A stretch of DNA of 64,000 nucleotides from NCBI RefSeq assembly GCF_000373585.1, contig NZ_KB891853.1, positions 160,812 through 224,811 of the forward strand. The letters are read 5' to 3'. Below the pieces are notes generated by a model, which worked only from the letters and a program-made list of their open reading frames with translations, was not told where the DNA came from and ran no database searches. The position numbers were made by a program, and so were the translations under genes. The stretch comes from Streptomyces sp. MspMP-M5. GTDB lineage: Bacteria > Actinomycetota > Actinomycetes > Streptomycetales > Streptomycetaceae. This document shows positions 16,700-26,686 of this stretch, piece after piece. How positions within the stretch are numbered: position 1 is the first letter of the stretch; the number at the start of each line of letters is the position of its first letter.

Positions 16700-18652
16700 A
16701 TGGAGGGCAGGAAAAGCAGTCGCCGGTACATCGACTACCCCCGTCTGGGCCGCAAGGGGGTGCGCCGCTGGCTGCCGTCGTGGCGCCTGTGGCTGGGCAC
16801 GTTCGCGTTCGGCCTCGCCTGTCTGGCGGGGCTGTTCGCGTTCGTCTACGCCACGGTCGACATCCCCAACGAGAATGCCCTGGCGGCCCGCGAGGCCACC
16901 GTCTACTACTGGGCGGACGGCAGCCAGATGGTGAGCGTCGGCGCCGTCAACCGGCAGAACATCTCCCTCGACAAGGTGCCGAAACACGTCCAGAACGCGG
17001 TGATAGCGGCGGAGAACGCCACCTTCTACGAGGACCACGGGGTCTCGCTCACGGGAATCGCCCGGGCCGCGGTGAACATGGTCTCCGGCGGGGACACCCA
17101 GGGCGGTTCGACCATCACCCAGCAATACGTGAAGAACACGTATCTCTCGCCGGACCAGACCGCCACCCGCAAGGTGAAGGAATTCGTCATCGCACTGAAG
17201 GTCAACAACCTGAAGTCGAAGGCGGAGATCCTGCGCGGCTATCTCAACACCAGCTGGTTCGGGCGCGGTTCGAACGGCATCCAGGCGGCCGCGCACGCCT
17301 ATTACGGCATCGACGCCAAGAACCTGAACCCCAGTCAGGGGGCGCTGCTGGCCGCGCTACTGAAGGGCGCCGAGCAGTACGACCCGGGGCTGAGCAAGGC
17401 CAACCACCAGCGAGCGGAGGCCCGCTGGAAGTGGATACTCGACCGGCTGGTCGCCACCGGCGCGATGAGCAAGGAGGAACGGGCGGAGTACCGGGAATTC
17501 CCCGAGCCGCGCCCGGTGGCCAAGCCCACCAGCCAGGCCGGCCAGATCGGCTATCTCGTCGACATCGCCAACAAGTTCGTGAAGAGCGCCACCGGGCTGA
17601 CCGACAAGGATCTGGCCCGCGGCGGCTACCGCATCCACACCACCTTCGACAAACAGCGCACCCGCCGCCTGGAAAAGGCGGTCGACGAGGTCCGTGAAAA
17701 GAACCTCGACCCGAAGAACCGCGCCGAGGACACCTACGCGGAATTCGGCGCGGCCTCGGTGCGCCCCGGCGACGGCGCGATCGTGGCACTCTACGGCGGC
17801 GCGGACGCCACCCGGCACTTCAGCAACAACGCGGACACCACGGCGGTCCCGGCCGGCTCCGCCTTCAAGCCGTTCGTGCTGGCCGCGGCCCTCCAGCAGG
17901 AGGCCGAGCAGTACGGCGACCAGCCGCGCCCGATGGACGCCCCCAGCCGGGCCGAGGAGCTGCGCGGCGCCCTGATGCAGGGCGCGAACGTGCCGTTCGT
18001 CCAGGCCGGGAAGCAGCTCGGGCTGGCGCGGATCCGGGACCTGGCGCTCGGCCTCGGGCTGCGCAAGGAGAGCCTGGCGCAGCTGGAGCAGACCTTCCCG
18101 CTGGGCACCTCGGCGCCCAGCGCCGTCCGGCTGGCCAGCGCGTACACCACCTTCGCCGACGGCGGGCTGCACGCCGAGCCGTACGCGGTCGCGAAGATGA
18201 CCTACCAGGGCGGGAGCGTGGCGGGATTCGAGCGTCCCGAGCCCCGGCGGGTGGTGACGCCGGCGGTGGCGCAGGAGATGACCAACACCCTGTCGGGGCT
18301 GGGCTGGCGGGCGCTGGGCGGGCCCGGCGGCAAGCCGGTGCGGCAGCCGGTCGCGGCCGCGTCCACCGAGGCCGGGGACCGGATGAAGTCGGCGTGGTTC
18401 GTCGGCACCCCGCCGCGGTCCGGCGCCCTCGACTGGGGCCCCGGGCCGGGCGCCGGGGCCGGCTCCGGCGTGCGCGCCGAGCAGGCTCCCGGCGACGGGG
18501 AAGGCGCCGAGCCCACCACCGCGATCACCCTGTTCCGCAACAAGCCGGGCGCCCCCCAGCTGCTGCCCCTGAACGGCGTCGGCGGCCCCGACACCGGGCT
18601 GGGCACCTCGCTCCCGCCGCAGGTCTGGGCCGCCTACCAGGGCACCGCCTGA
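16700..18652 (+). CDS. Class A penicillin-binding protein with degenerate transpeptidase domain
   Basis: This 650-residue protein has a cytoplasmic basic start, one membrane helix (LWLGTFAFGLACLAGLFAF), a GT51 glycosyltransferase domain (Glu105 in AAENATFYEDHG; QGGSTITQQYVKN) and a transpeptidase-like domain. In the latter the SxxK site is present (Ser387-Ala-Phe-Lys390), but the SxN motif reads GAN (428-430) and the KTG box is replaced by AST (about 554-556, just before AWFVGTPP). It therefore probably polymerises glycan but does not cross-link in the usual way. ATG 16700 is chosen because an upstream GTG (16634) lies in the nrdB terminator loop; neither has a good ribosome site. It is monocistronic, between nrdB and the convergent def gene. 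Confidence 0.85.
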   Translation: MEGRKSSRRYIDYPRLGRKGVRRWLPSWRLWLGTFAFGLACLAGLFAFVYATVDIPNENALAAREATVYYWADGSQMVSVGAVNRQNISLDKVPKHVQNAVIAAENATFYEDHGVSLTGIARAAVNMVSGGDTQGGSTITQQYVKNTYLSPDQTATRKVKEFVIALKVNNLKSKAEILRGYLNTSWFGRGSNGIQAAAHAYYGIDAKNLNPSQGALLAALLKGAEQYDPGLSKANHQRAEARWKWILDRLVATGAMSKEERAEYREFPEPRPVAKPTSQAGQIGYLVDIANKFVKSATGLTDKDLARGGYRIHTTFDKQRTRRLEKAVDEVREKNLDPKNRAEDTYAEFGAASVRPGDGAIVALYGGADATRHFSNNADTTAVPAGSAFKPFVLAAALQQEAEQYGDQPRPMDAPSRAEELRGALMQGANVPFVQAGKQLGLARIRDLALGLGLRKESLAQLEQTFPLGTSAPSAVRLASAYTTFADGGLHAEPYAVAKMTYQGGSVAGFERPEPRRVVTPAVAQEMTNTLSGLGWRALGGPGGKPVRQPVAAASTEAGDRMKSAWFVGTPPRSGALDWGPGPGAGAGSGVRAEQAPGDGEGAEPTTAITLFRNKPGAPQLLPLNGVGGPDTGLGTSLPPQVWAAYQGTA

Positions 18653-18687
18653 CGGGCTCCCCGGTCGCCCCGTCCGTCCCGGACGCG

Positions 18688-19317
18688 TCAGTCGTTGGGG
18701 ACGACGGGGTAGCGGGGCTCCCGCTCGGCCATCTGCTTCAGCGCGTCCTTGCGGTCCCGCTTGGAGAGCCGGTCGATGTAGAGGTAGCCGTAGAGGTGGT
18801 CGGTCTCGTGCTGGAGGCAGCGCGCGAAGTAGCCGGTGCCCTCGACCACGATCGGCTCGCCCTGGGCGTTCTGCCCGCGGACCACCGCGTAGTCGGGGCG
18901 GGGCAGCTCGGCGTACGCGCCGGGGACGGACAGGCAGCCCTCGTTGGAGTCGTCCAGCACCCGGCGGGCGGCCGGCAGCTCGTCCAGGACGGGGTTGCAG
19001 ACCGCGCCGACGTGCCGGACGCCCTCGTCGTCCGGGCAGTCGTAGACGAAGACCTTGAGGTCCACGCCGATCTGGTTGGCGGCCAGGCCGACGCCCTCGG
19101 CGGTGCGCTGGCTGGCGAACATGTCGTCGATCAGCTGCGCCAGCTCGTCGTCGAACTCCGTGACGTCCTTGCACTCCTTGTGGAGGACCGGGTTGCCGAC
19201 CACGGTGATCGGACGGGAGGTGCCGCGCTCCCGGTGGGCCGCCTCGCGCTCCTTGGCGTCCGTGACGTCGTCGACGAACGCGACGCTCTGCTGCTGATCG
19301 CTGTCCTGCTGGGCCAT
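18688..19317 (-). CDS. def: Peptide deformylase
   Basis: This 209-residue metalloenzyme removes the N-formyl group from new proteins. All three family motifs are seen: [18 protein letters not shown] and HETDH (zinc ligands Cys and two His). An N-terminal extension of about 30 acidic, Gln-rich residues precedes the fold, as in other actinobacterial copies. AGGAAGG lies 12 nt before ATG 19317. Convergent with the PBP gene. Confidence 0.95.
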   Translation of the reverse strand: MAQQDSDQQQSVAFVDDVTDAKEREAAHRERGTSRPITVVGNPVLHKECKDVTEFDDELAQLIDDMFASQRTAEGVGLAANQIGVDLKVFVYDCPDDEGVRHVGAVCNPVLDELPAARRVLDDSNEGCLSVPGAYAELPRPDYAVVRGQNAQGEPIVVEGTGYFARCLQHETDHLYGYLYIDRLSKRDRKDALKQMAEREPRYPVVPND

Positions 19318-19441
19318 CTCCGCCGTATGCCTTCCTGCAAAACCCTCGGGTGACGCCCCAAGCCTACGGGGACCCGGCCGCCGCCAGGGCCCGGCCGGCG
19401 CACCCCGGGCCGCCACCGGCCACCGGCCCGGCGGCCGGACG

Positions 19442-20440
19442 TCAGCAGACCTCTTCGAGATCGCGCCATTCGCGGGTGTCCGGGCTGTCCGCGACCCAGC
19501 CGTCCAGGAGGCCGCGCACCAGGGCCGCGGGCGCCGCGATGCCGCACTCCCGCTCGGGGACCCAGAGCGACCCGGAGCCGGCGGTGCGGTGGCCGAGCGG
19601 GCCGGGATGGCCCGGCTCGCTGTGGTCGTGCGGGTCCAGGTGCTCGCCGTCGCCCTCGTCGCTGGGCATCCGGCTCTCCGAGCACATCCGGCACAGCAGC
19701 CGCACCGACGACGACCAGTCCTCCGCGGCGAAGCCGGCGTCGGCCGCCAGCTGCTCCAGCGCGTCCCGGTCGGCCTCGGTGGCGGCCTCCAGCAGCACCA
19801 CCCAGGTGGGCACCGGCGAGGGCGCCCACAGCTCGATCTCGTCGAAGACCGGGAACGTCCGGGTCTCGCCGTCGGCGCCGGTGGTGGTCCGCTCGCCGTG
19901 CGGGACACCGTCGTGCAGCACCACCTCGCCCCAGCGCCGCCCGGAGGACGGCAGCGGGATGGAGAGCACCTCGATGCGGGCCGGGTCCAGACGGCGGCCC
20001 CAGACCACCTCGGCCTCGCCCTCGGGCGAGAGCCGGACCGCGGCGCTGCCCAGCGCCATGCCCCGCGGCTCCCCGGTGGGCGAGCCCTCGCCGGGGACCT
20101 TCAGGCCGTACGCCTGCCAGGCGCGGCGGGCCAGCGGCCAGTCCTGGAGGGCGGTGGCGGCGATGCCGACGTTCCACCAGTCGGGGGCCCCGGTCTCGCG
20201 GTCCAGCAGCGCCACCGCGCGCAGTCCGGCGGCCCTGGCCTGCTCCCAGTCGTGCCGGAACTTGTGCAGCAGCGCGAGGTTGAACCAGGACTCCGACAGC
20301 CAGGGCTCCATGTCCGCCGCGCGGGTCAGCAGCGCCCCCGCGTCTTCGTAACGGCCGTCGCCGATCAGCGTGAAAGCGCGGTCGGTCGCCTGCCGCCACG
20401 AGGCGGAGGGCCGGTGCCGGACCTTGCCGAAGATCTTCAC
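19442..20440 (-). CDS. Tetratricopeptide-repeat protein of unknown role
   Basis: This 332-residue soluble protein starts [23 protein letters not shown]. Residues 15-110 contain about three TPR units ([59 protein letters not shown]). The second half is a beta-rich domain with a [20 protein letters not shown] segment and ends near [13 protein letters not shown] recognise it as a conserved actinobacterial protein but know no function. It lies upstream of def with a 124-bp gap. Confidence 0.85.
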   Translation of the reverse strand: MKIFGKVRHRPSASWRQATDRAFTLIGDGRYEDAGALLTRAADMEPWLSESWFNLALLHKFRHDWEQARAAGLRAVALLDRETGAPDWWNVGIAATALQDWPLARRAWQAYGLKVPGEGSPTGEPRGMALGSAAVRLSPEGEAEVVWGRRLDPARIEVLSIPLPSSGRRWGEVVLHDGVPHGERTTTGADGETRTFPVFDEIELWAPSPVPTWVVLLEAATEADRDALEQLAADAGFAAEDWSSSVRLLCRMCSESRMPSDEGDGEHLDPHDHSEPGHPGPLGHRTAGSGSLWVPERECGIAAPAALVRGLLDGWVADSPDTREWRDLEEVC

Positions 20441-20774
20441 GATTCCCGCCTGCTGGTTGCTCTTGTGCCGCTCCGGAGGCGTCCCGGGCGGCGCCCGGGG
20501 CCTTCTGGGGGCCCACTCGACAACCTGCCACAGATTGCCGTCGGGCTCAGCCTGGTGTGCTGCGCCCCCGTGCGGCTCATGCCCTGCGCCGACCCCCTGA
20601 ACCCCCTTTCAGGGGGCTCCCTTCGCATCCAACCATGCCCATCTCGTGGGGCGCTCATTACCCATGGGTTCCCAGGCGGTGGACGGGCCGGGAACACCAC
20701 GCGGCAAGGGTGTACGGAGCCCGTACCGGGGCGCGCGAAGCCGTTCCGCGCCCCGGCGCGCGCACCGCTCGCGC
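20441..20774. other. Intergenic region, 334 bp
   Basis: No gene is supported. It holds a hairpin at 20593-20616, where CCCCCTGAA pairs with TTCAGGGGG. The TPR gene promoter probably lies at the left end. The rest is featureless GC-rich sequence. Confidence 0.5.
20593..20616. terminator. Hairpin, possible terminator of the HD-domain operon
   Basis: CCCCCTGAA (20593-20601) and TTCAGGGGG (20608-20616) form a 9-bp stem with a 6-nt loop, about 160 bp after the last stop codon of the operon on the minus strand. Confidence 0.5.
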
Positions 20775-22034
20775 TCAGCCCGCCCGGCCGCCGCGCGCCA
20801 GCACCCGGGCGAGCGCCGCGACGACCGCGGGCTCATGGTCCCGGGCGGTGGCCAGCCGCAGCCGTTCCAGGGCGCGCAGCCGCCCGGCGGGCCCGGCGGC
20901 GGCCGCCACGAGGTCGTCGTAGGCGTTGACGGTGCGGACGATACGGGCGGTGACCGGCTGTTCGCGGTACGGATCGGCCTGCCGCTCGACGATCACCGCG
21001 ACCTCCGGCGGGGCGCCGGTCTGCCGGGCCACGGCGCCGCCCAGCAGCGCGATCCGGCGCTGTTCGGCGGGCGGCAGCGGTGCGGTGGCACCGTCCGGCA
21101 CCGGGTCGACGAGCGAGAGCTGGCCGATGTCGTGCATCAGGGCGGCGTGTTCCAGGACGTCCAAGTCCGGGCCGCCGAGCCCGAGTTCACGGCCGACCTC
21201 GCGGCTGAGCGCGGCGACCCGGCGGGCGTGGCCGGGCGGGGTGCAGCCGGCGATCTCGGTGGCACGGGCCAGGGAGGCGATGGTCTGGCGGTAGGTGGCG
21301 CGCACCGCCGCGTACCGGCGGAAGGCGATCTGGGTGAGCAGCAGCGGCAGGCAGAACACCGGCAGCGCCCACAGCCCGGCGGCGGCCACGGCCAGCGCGA
21401 TCACCACGCCGGTGGCGCAGATGGCGGTGCCGATGCCGGACAGCGCCCGCAACTCGTCGCGCAGCAGCGGCCCGTACGGCCAGCCGGTCCGGGCCCGGGC
21501 CAGCGCGGCCGCCAGCACCGCGTCGCACAGCGCGGTGAGCGCCAGCAGGACGGCCAGCCAGAGCAGGCGGAGCGGGCCGGCGGCTCCCCAGCCGTCCAAC
21601 GCGCCGGTGTGGCACAGGGGTTGGCAGCAGGTGGCGGCGAACCCGACGGTCAGCACCCGGCGGGCCGGCGGGTCCCACGCCGGCCCGCCGCCGCGCGCCA
21701 GATACGGGACCAGTCCGACGAGCCCGGCGGCCACCACCACCGCCACGGTCTGCGGGACCCCGTGCCCGGCCGGGCCGCCGCCGGCCGCGTCGAGCAGCGC
21801 ATAGCCGAGCGCCCCGGCGGCGCCGAGCGGGGCGCCCTCCCGCAGGCCGGGGCACGGCGCCGCCGCGGCCGGGCGGGCGGGGATCCGGCGCACCGCCTCG
21901 CCGGCCGCGATCAGCGCCCCGAAGGCCAGCGCGGTGCGCGGCGCGGTGATCCCGTGCCACAGGGTGTGGCCCAGGCCCCAGCAGGCGAGTACGGCGGCCG
22001 GCCCGTGCACCCAGGCGGTCGCGCGGCGGCTCAT
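20775..22034 (-). CDS. Membrane HD-domain protein (degenerate HD-GYP)
   Basis: This 419-residue protein has an N-terminal block of about eight membrane helices, ending near residue 260, and a cytoplasmic HD domain. In the latter GHARRVAALSREVG supplies the first His and HAALMHDIGQLSL the HD pair, but the GYP segment is missing. ATG 22034 overlaps the stop of the upstream HD-GYP gene (ATGA), so the two are translationally coupled. It is probably a sensor or partner of the full HD-GYP protein. Cyclic-di-GMP hydrolysis is doubtful for this copy. Confidence 0.8.
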   Translation of the reverse strand: MSRRATAWVHGPAAVLACWGLGHTLWHGITAPRTALAFGALIAAGEAVRRIPARPAAAAPCPGLREGAPLGAAGALGYALLDAAGGGPAGHGVPQTVAVVVAAGLVGLVPYLARGGGPAWDPPARRVLTVGFAATCCQPLCHTGALDGWGAAGPLRLLWLAVLLALTALCDAVLAAALARARTGWPYGPLLRDELRALSGIGTAICATGVVIALAVAAAGLWALPVFCLPLLLTQIAFRRYAAVRATYRQTIASLARATEIAGCTPPGHARRVAALSREVGRELGLGGPDLDVLEHAALMHDIGQLSLVDPVPDGATAPLPPAEQRRIALLGGAVARQTGAPPEVAVIVERQADPYREQPVTARIVRTVNAYDDLVAAAAGPAGRLRALERLRLATARDHEPAVVAALARVLARGGRAG

Positions 22035-23434
22035 CGGGCGGCGCCGCGGCCCGCGCCCGGCCGCCGGACCCGGGCCGGAGGGACGTTTCCGCGCCCCGCC
22101 GGGACCGGATCCGGTGCCCGCTGCCCGCCCGCGGTCACCTGCTCCGGCCGCCAGCCGTGCCGGTCGAGGGCGGCGGCGAGCGCCCGGACCATCCGCGGGT
22201 CGAACTGGGTCCCGGCGCACCGGCGGAGCTCGGCGACCGCGGCGGGGACCGGGCGGGCGCGCCGGTAGGAGCGGGTGGAGGTCATCGCGTCGAAGGCGTC
22301 GGCGACCGCCACCACCCGTGCGCACTCCGGAATTTGATGTCCGGTCAGGCCATAGGGGTAGCCGCTGCCGTCCATCCGCTCGTGGTGGTGGAGGATCGCC
22401 GCCCGCGCCTCGCCCAGGAAGCCGATACCGCGGACGATCTCATGGCCGTACTCGGGGTGCAGCTCGATGACCCGGCGCTCCTCCGGGGTCAGCGGCCCGT
22501 CCTTGCGCAACACCCGGGTGGGGACGCCGAGTTTGCCGACGTCGTGCAGGATCCCGGCGAACCGCAGCACCTCCAGCCGGTCCTCCGCCATGCCCAGTTC
22601 CCGGGCGATCAGCACCGAGGCCCGGCCGACCCGTTCACTGTGCCCGCGGGTGTAGCGGTCCTTGATGTCGACGGCCTGCACCAGGGCGCGGACGGTGGCC
22701 TGGTGCGCGGCGCGTTCGCGCTGGTACTGCGCGGACGCCCAGCAGGACAGGTGCACCGGCAGCAGCACCAGCAGCGCCGCCGGCGGCCCGTACGCGCTGT
22801 GCCAGAGCACCGCCATCATCAGCCCGGTCAGGCCGTGGACGAGGTGCGGGACCGGCAGCCGGGCCGCCGGGCCGCGCCAGGCGGTGTGCGCCGGATGCCG
22901 TTCGGCGAGGACCAGCACCCCGCCGCGGAGCCCGATCAGCACGGCGCAGAAGGCACCGGCCGCGGCCAGCGCCGGCACCAGCAGCTGCGGGAAGGGGGCC
23001 GCGGCCGGTGCGGCGGGGCCGGCGGCCCGGAAGACTTGGGCGGCCGTCCAGGCGGCGAGGGCGAGTTCGGCGGTGTGCCAGACCCGGCGGGCGGCCGGCC
23101 AGGGCCGGGCGGCGGGGGCGAGCAGGGCGCCCGGTACGGCGGCCAGGGCGGCCAGCGGCGGCGGCAGCAGGAAGGATCCGGCAAGAACGACGGGGGTGGC
23201 CCAGCCCGGGGGAAACGTCCCGGGCGCGGGGTCGGGGCCGGTGTCGCGCCGCACGGGGCCGTCGGTCAGCGGACAGCGGCGCATCCGCTCGCACAGGCCG
23301 TGGAGGGCGCCGAGGGCCAGCGCGCCGGTCCAGGGGGCGGCGGCGCCGAGCCGGACCGCGGGGGCCGCGCAGAACGCCGCGGCCAGGGCGGCACAGCCGA
23401 TGAACAGCCGCGCGGCCGCCGGAAGTTCCCGCAT
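22031..23434 (-). CDS. Membrane HD-GYP domain phosphodiesterase-like protein
   Basis: This 467-residue protein has seven or eight membrane helices in the first 250 residues. A complete HD-GYP domain follows: DRYTRGHSERVG, FAGILHDVGKLGVP, LHPEYGHEIV, HHHERMDGSGYPYGL and ADAFDAMTS. HD-GYP proteins hydrolyse cyclic di-nucleotides; the membrane part may sense a signal. GGAGG before ATG 23434 supports the start. The tail after residue 420 is Pro/Arg/Gly-rich. It lies downstream of rsrA on the same strand with a 250-bp gap, and is coupled to a second HD protein. Confidence 0.88.
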   Translation of the reverse strand: MRELPAAARLFIGCAALAAAFCAAPAVRLGAAAPWTGALALGALHGLCERMRRCPLTDGPVRRDTGPDPAPGTFPPGWATPVVLAGSFLLPPPLAALAAVPGALLAPAARPWPAARRVWHTAELALAAWTAAQVFRAAGPAAPAAAPFPQLLVPALAAAGAFCAVLIGLRGGVLVLAERHPAHTAWRGPAARLPVPHLVHGLTGLMMAVLWHSAYGPPAALLVLLPVHLSCWASAQYQRERAAHQATVRALVQAVDIKDRYTRGHSERVGRASVLIARELGMAEDRLEVLRFAGILHDVGKLGVPTRVLRKDGPLTPEERRVIELHPEYGHEIVRGIGFLGEARAAILHHHERMDGSGYPYGLTGHQIPECARVVAVADAFDAMTSTRSYRRARPVPAAVAELRRCAGTQFDPRMVRALAAALDRHGWRPEQVTAGGQRAPDPVPAGRGNVPPARVRRPGAGRGAAR

Positions 23435-23601
23435 CGCGCCCTCCTCGCCCTCCCCGAGCCGTCGCTGGGCGGGGAGGCCCCCAGCCCGACGCACCCGCCG
23501 TCACGGCGGGAGGCCGCGCACCGCGGGGGTCCGGCGAGAATAGAGGGGCCGGGGCGCCGGAGAAGGCGCATCAGCGGATCGAGTGGGACGGATCGCCCCG
23601 C

Positions 23602-23623
23602 CCCTCACTCCGAGGAGTGAGGG
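23602..23623 (-). terminator. Terminator hairpin after rsrA
   Basis: CCCTCACTCC and GGAGTGAGGG form a 10-bp inverted repeat almost without loop, 62 bp after the rsrA stop codon, separating sigR-rsrA from the HD-GYP genes. Confidence 0.65.
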
Positions 23624-23684
23624 AACCGCGCGCCCGTTCGACGCGTGGGCGCGCCGCCGCACGGAGACGGAGCCGTGCGGGCGC

Positions 23685-24082
23685 CTACTCGGCGTGCGCG
23701 GTGTTGCCGGCCGTACCGGCCGCGTCGGCCTTCGAGGGCGCTCCGGCGGCGTCCCGGGCCTCCGCCGCCCGCTCCCGCTGGGCCTGTTCGTGCCGGGCCT
23801 GGTCCAGGACGCTCACCTCGGGCACGGTCTCGCCGGCCCGGATCAGCTCGATCCGGCCCATGACCTTGGACCGGAGGTCCGCGGGCACGTCGTCGTGTCC
23901 GCAGCAGCGCTTGACGAGCTTCTTGACCGCCTGCTCCAGGCCGTACTTCTCCAGGCACGGCGAGCACTCGTCGAGATGGACCTGGAAATCGGCGCACTCC
24001 CCGGCCGGCATCTCCCGGTCGAGATACTCGTAAAGGTGGTCAAGGACCTCTGAGCAGTCCTTCTCGTGCGGCTCTCCGCAGC

Positions 24083-24086
<4 letters not shown>
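23685..24086 (-). CDS. rsrA: Zinc-containing anti-sigma factor RsrA
   Basis: This 133-residue ZAS-family redox switch binds SigR and lets go when oxidised. The zinc site is Cys11, His37, Cys41 and Cys44 (HLDECSPC); extra cysteines are at 3, 31, 61 and 62, as in the S. coelicolor protein. The first 90 residues are typical; the acidic, Ala-rich tail of about 40 residues ([18 protein letters not shown]) is longer than I recall for RsrA. ATG 24086 overlaps the sigR stop (ATGA), giving coupled, balanced production. Confidence 0.95.
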
Positions 24087-24784
<698 letters not shown>

Positions 24785-24952
24785 CTCCTCCAACACCGTG
24801 GCGGATCCCGCGGCTGCCGCCGCGGTCCCTCTCGATTCGGAGAATAGACGACGATCCGGTGCCGCCGCCGCTCCAGCCAGGGCTGACTGCGCCCCCTGCA
24901 TCTGCGGCCACTGCAGGTCGGTGGCCGGGCGGGCCGGGCAAGCGATTCCCAT
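24785..24952 (-). CDS. sigR: N-terminal extension of the long SigR isoform
   Basis: In frame with sigR, ATG 24952 ([17 protein letters not shown]) is preceded by GGGAG at about 8-bp spacing and extends the protein by 56 residues without a stop. S. coelicolor makes an unstable SigR' with an extension of about 55 residues from the stress-induced transcript. The equal length and the position downstream of the sigma-R promoter suggest the same arrangement here. Expression is inferred. Confidence 0.6.
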
Positions 24953-25010
24953 GCGGCGGACTCCCATTCCTCGTGCACGCTGGCTGTACTCCACTGCCTT
25001 CGCCTGGCAC

Positions 25011-25038
25011 AACAGCGGCGCCGGTCCGGATCATTCCC
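25011..25038 (-). promoter_or_regulatory. Sigma-R-type promoter of sigR
   Basis: On the minus strand GGGAAT (complement of 25033-25038) is followed after 19 bp by GTT (complement of 25011-25013), matching the sigma-R consensus GGAAT-N18/19-GTT. Transcription would begin near 25004, upstream of the ATG of the long SigR form. This is the positive autoregulatory loop known for SigR. Confidence 0.85.
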
Positions 25039-25110
25039 GGCCGGGCAGGCCATTTCCGCGCACGTCCGGGCCGCTCGTGTCCGCGCCGCTCGCCGGGCCC
25101 CTCGACGCCG

Positions 25111-25758
25111 TCAGCAGAACATCCCGTCCAGCCACGCCACCACCGCGCCGGTGAGCACCGCCATCGACTCCGCCTCGCTCACCCCCGCCGACTTCGGCAC
25201 CGCGAAGCCGTGGTCGCCGTGGGCCACCTCGGTGAGCACGGTGCCCGCGGGGAACTCCGCCGGCCGCCCGAACGGGTCCCGCCCGCCCTGGACGACCAGG
25301 GTCGGCACCCCGGCGCCGGTCAGCTCCCCGGCCCGGGACTTCTCCGGCTTCCCCGGCGGGTGCAGCGGGAAGCTCAGCGCGAGCACGGCGTGCGCGCCCA
25401 GCTCGCGCGCCGTCCGGCAGGCCACCCGGGCACCGGCGCTCCGGCCGCCCGCGACCACCGGCAGGCCGGGCTTCTCCAGCGCCGGCCAGAGCGCGGTCCA
25501 CCCGGCGTCCAGCGTCTTCGGCGCGGGCGCCACCTTCTTGCCGGCGACCCGCCACGGCTGCTCGACCAGCGCCACGGTGTAGCCGCGGGCCGGCAGCGCG
25601 GCCGCCAGGGCGCGCAGGTCGCGGGCCTCGATGCCGCCGCCCGCGCCGTGGCTCACGGCGACCACGGCCCGGGCCGGCTCGGCGTCGCGGTACCAGGAGA
25701 TCCGGGCCTCGCCCGCCGGCGTCGCGACCGTCTCGCTCTCGTTCGCCCTCGTACTCAT
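25111..25758 (-). CDS. Alpha/beta hydrolase (KANL3/Tex30 or dienelactone hydrolase-like)
   Basis: This 215-residue protein is a small alpha/beta hydrolase. The oxyanion region is VSHGAGGG, the nucleophile elbow GGRSAGAR (Ser), the acid QGGRDPFG (Asp) and the histidine HGDHGF, so the triad is complete. No signal peptide is present. The substrate is unknown. The gene ends about 70 bp beyond the sigR promoter and may share its stress context, but it is upstream of it on the same strand and 55 bp from the SRAP gene. Confidence 0.88.
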   Translation of the reverse strand: MSTRANESETVATPAGEARISWYRDAEPARAVVAVSHGAGGGIEARDLRALAAALPARGYTVALVEQPWRVAGKKVAPAPKTLDAGWTALWPALEKPGLPVVAGGRSAGARVACRTARELGAHAVLALSFPLHPPGKPEKSRAGELTGAGVPTLVVQGGRDPFGRPAEFPAGTVLTEVAHGDHGFAVPKSAGVSEAESMAVLTGAVVAWLDGMFC

Positions 25759-25812
25759 ACGCCCATCCTGCCCGGGGCGGGCCGGGGCCGGCAGCGCGGC
25801 CCGCCCGGCCGG

Positions 25813-26643
25813 TCAGAACAGCGTGCCGACCTCGGGTCCGTCGAGTTCGGTGACCAGCTCCGGCCCGTTGTTGCGGACGTTGCTGACGCCGGTGGGGACC
25901 GGGAAGGCCCGCATCAGCCCGGGCGGCGGCGGGGCCAGCAGCGCGCGGAGCTCGTCGGGGTCGGTGCGGGAGGGGTCGAGCCAGGCGTCCCAGCGGTCCG
26001 GCGGCAGCACCAGCGGCATCCGCGGGTGGATGTCGGCGAGCGCCCGCGGGCCCTCGCCGCCGTCGGCCCCGGCCAGCGGGGTGGTCTCGGCCTCGACGGT
26101 GACGACCGTGCAGGTCGCCCACCAGGCCAGCGGGTGGTCGGCGGGCAGCGTGCGGTCGCGCCAGAACTCGTAGAGCCCGGCCATCGCCATCACCGAGCCG
26201 TCCGCGGGCGTGACGAAGTACGGCTGTTTACGGGGGCGCTTCCTCCGGCCCTGCTCCTCCAGCTGCCGCTCGTCGGCGCCGGTGACCCACTCGAAGTAGC
26301 CGTCCCCGGGGATCAGGCAGCGGCGGGCCCCGAACGCCTGCCGGAAGGACGGCTTCTCGTGCACCGTCTCGGACCGGGCGTTGATCATCCGCGCGGCGCC
26401 CTCGGGCGATTTCGCCCACGACGGGACCAGTCCCCACCTGAGCGTCCGCAGCTGACGCACCGGGCCGGGCGGGAAGGAGGCGGCGGCCGCGCCCTTGAGG
26501 GGGCGTTCCAGTACGACCCGGACGCTGTCGGTCGGGGCGATGTTCCAGTTGGGCGCCAACGTCTCGGCCGGCTCCCAGTGCTGGACACCGAAATCCTCCA
26601 CCAGTTCCTCGGCCTGTCGGCTCGCCGCATACCTACCGCACAT
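25813..26643 (-). CDS. SOS response-associated peptidase (SRAP/YedK/HMCES family)
   Basis: This 276-residue protein caps abasic sites in single-stranded DNA by a covalent bond through its Cys2. The start MCGRY is diagnostic, since Cys2 must be the N-terminus after removal of Met. Other motifs are NIAPT, LRWGLVPSWA, NARSETV, RCLIPGDGYFEW and HPRMPLVL. Length is slightly above the usual 220-260 because of a charged loop (ADERQLEEQGRRKRPRKQ). Divergent from the M50 peptidase gene with only 43 bp between the start codons. Confidence 0.95.
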   Translation of the reverse strand: MCGRYAASRQAEELVEDFGVQHWEPAETLAPNWNIAPTDSVRVVLERPLKGAAAASFPPGPVRQLRTLRWGLVPSWAKSPEGAARMINARSETVHEKPSFRQAFGARRCLIPGDGYFEWVTGADERQLEEQGRRKRPRKQPYFVTPADGSVMAMAGLYEFWRDRTLPADHPLAWWATCTVVTVEAETTPLAGADGGEGPRALADIHPRMPLVLPPDRWDAWLDPSRTDPDELRALLAPPPPGLMRAFPVPTGVSNVRNNGPELVTELDGPEVGTLF

Positions 26644-26686
26644 GCATGCCACACTGCCATGCACGCCGAAGGGAGACGCGGAGAGC

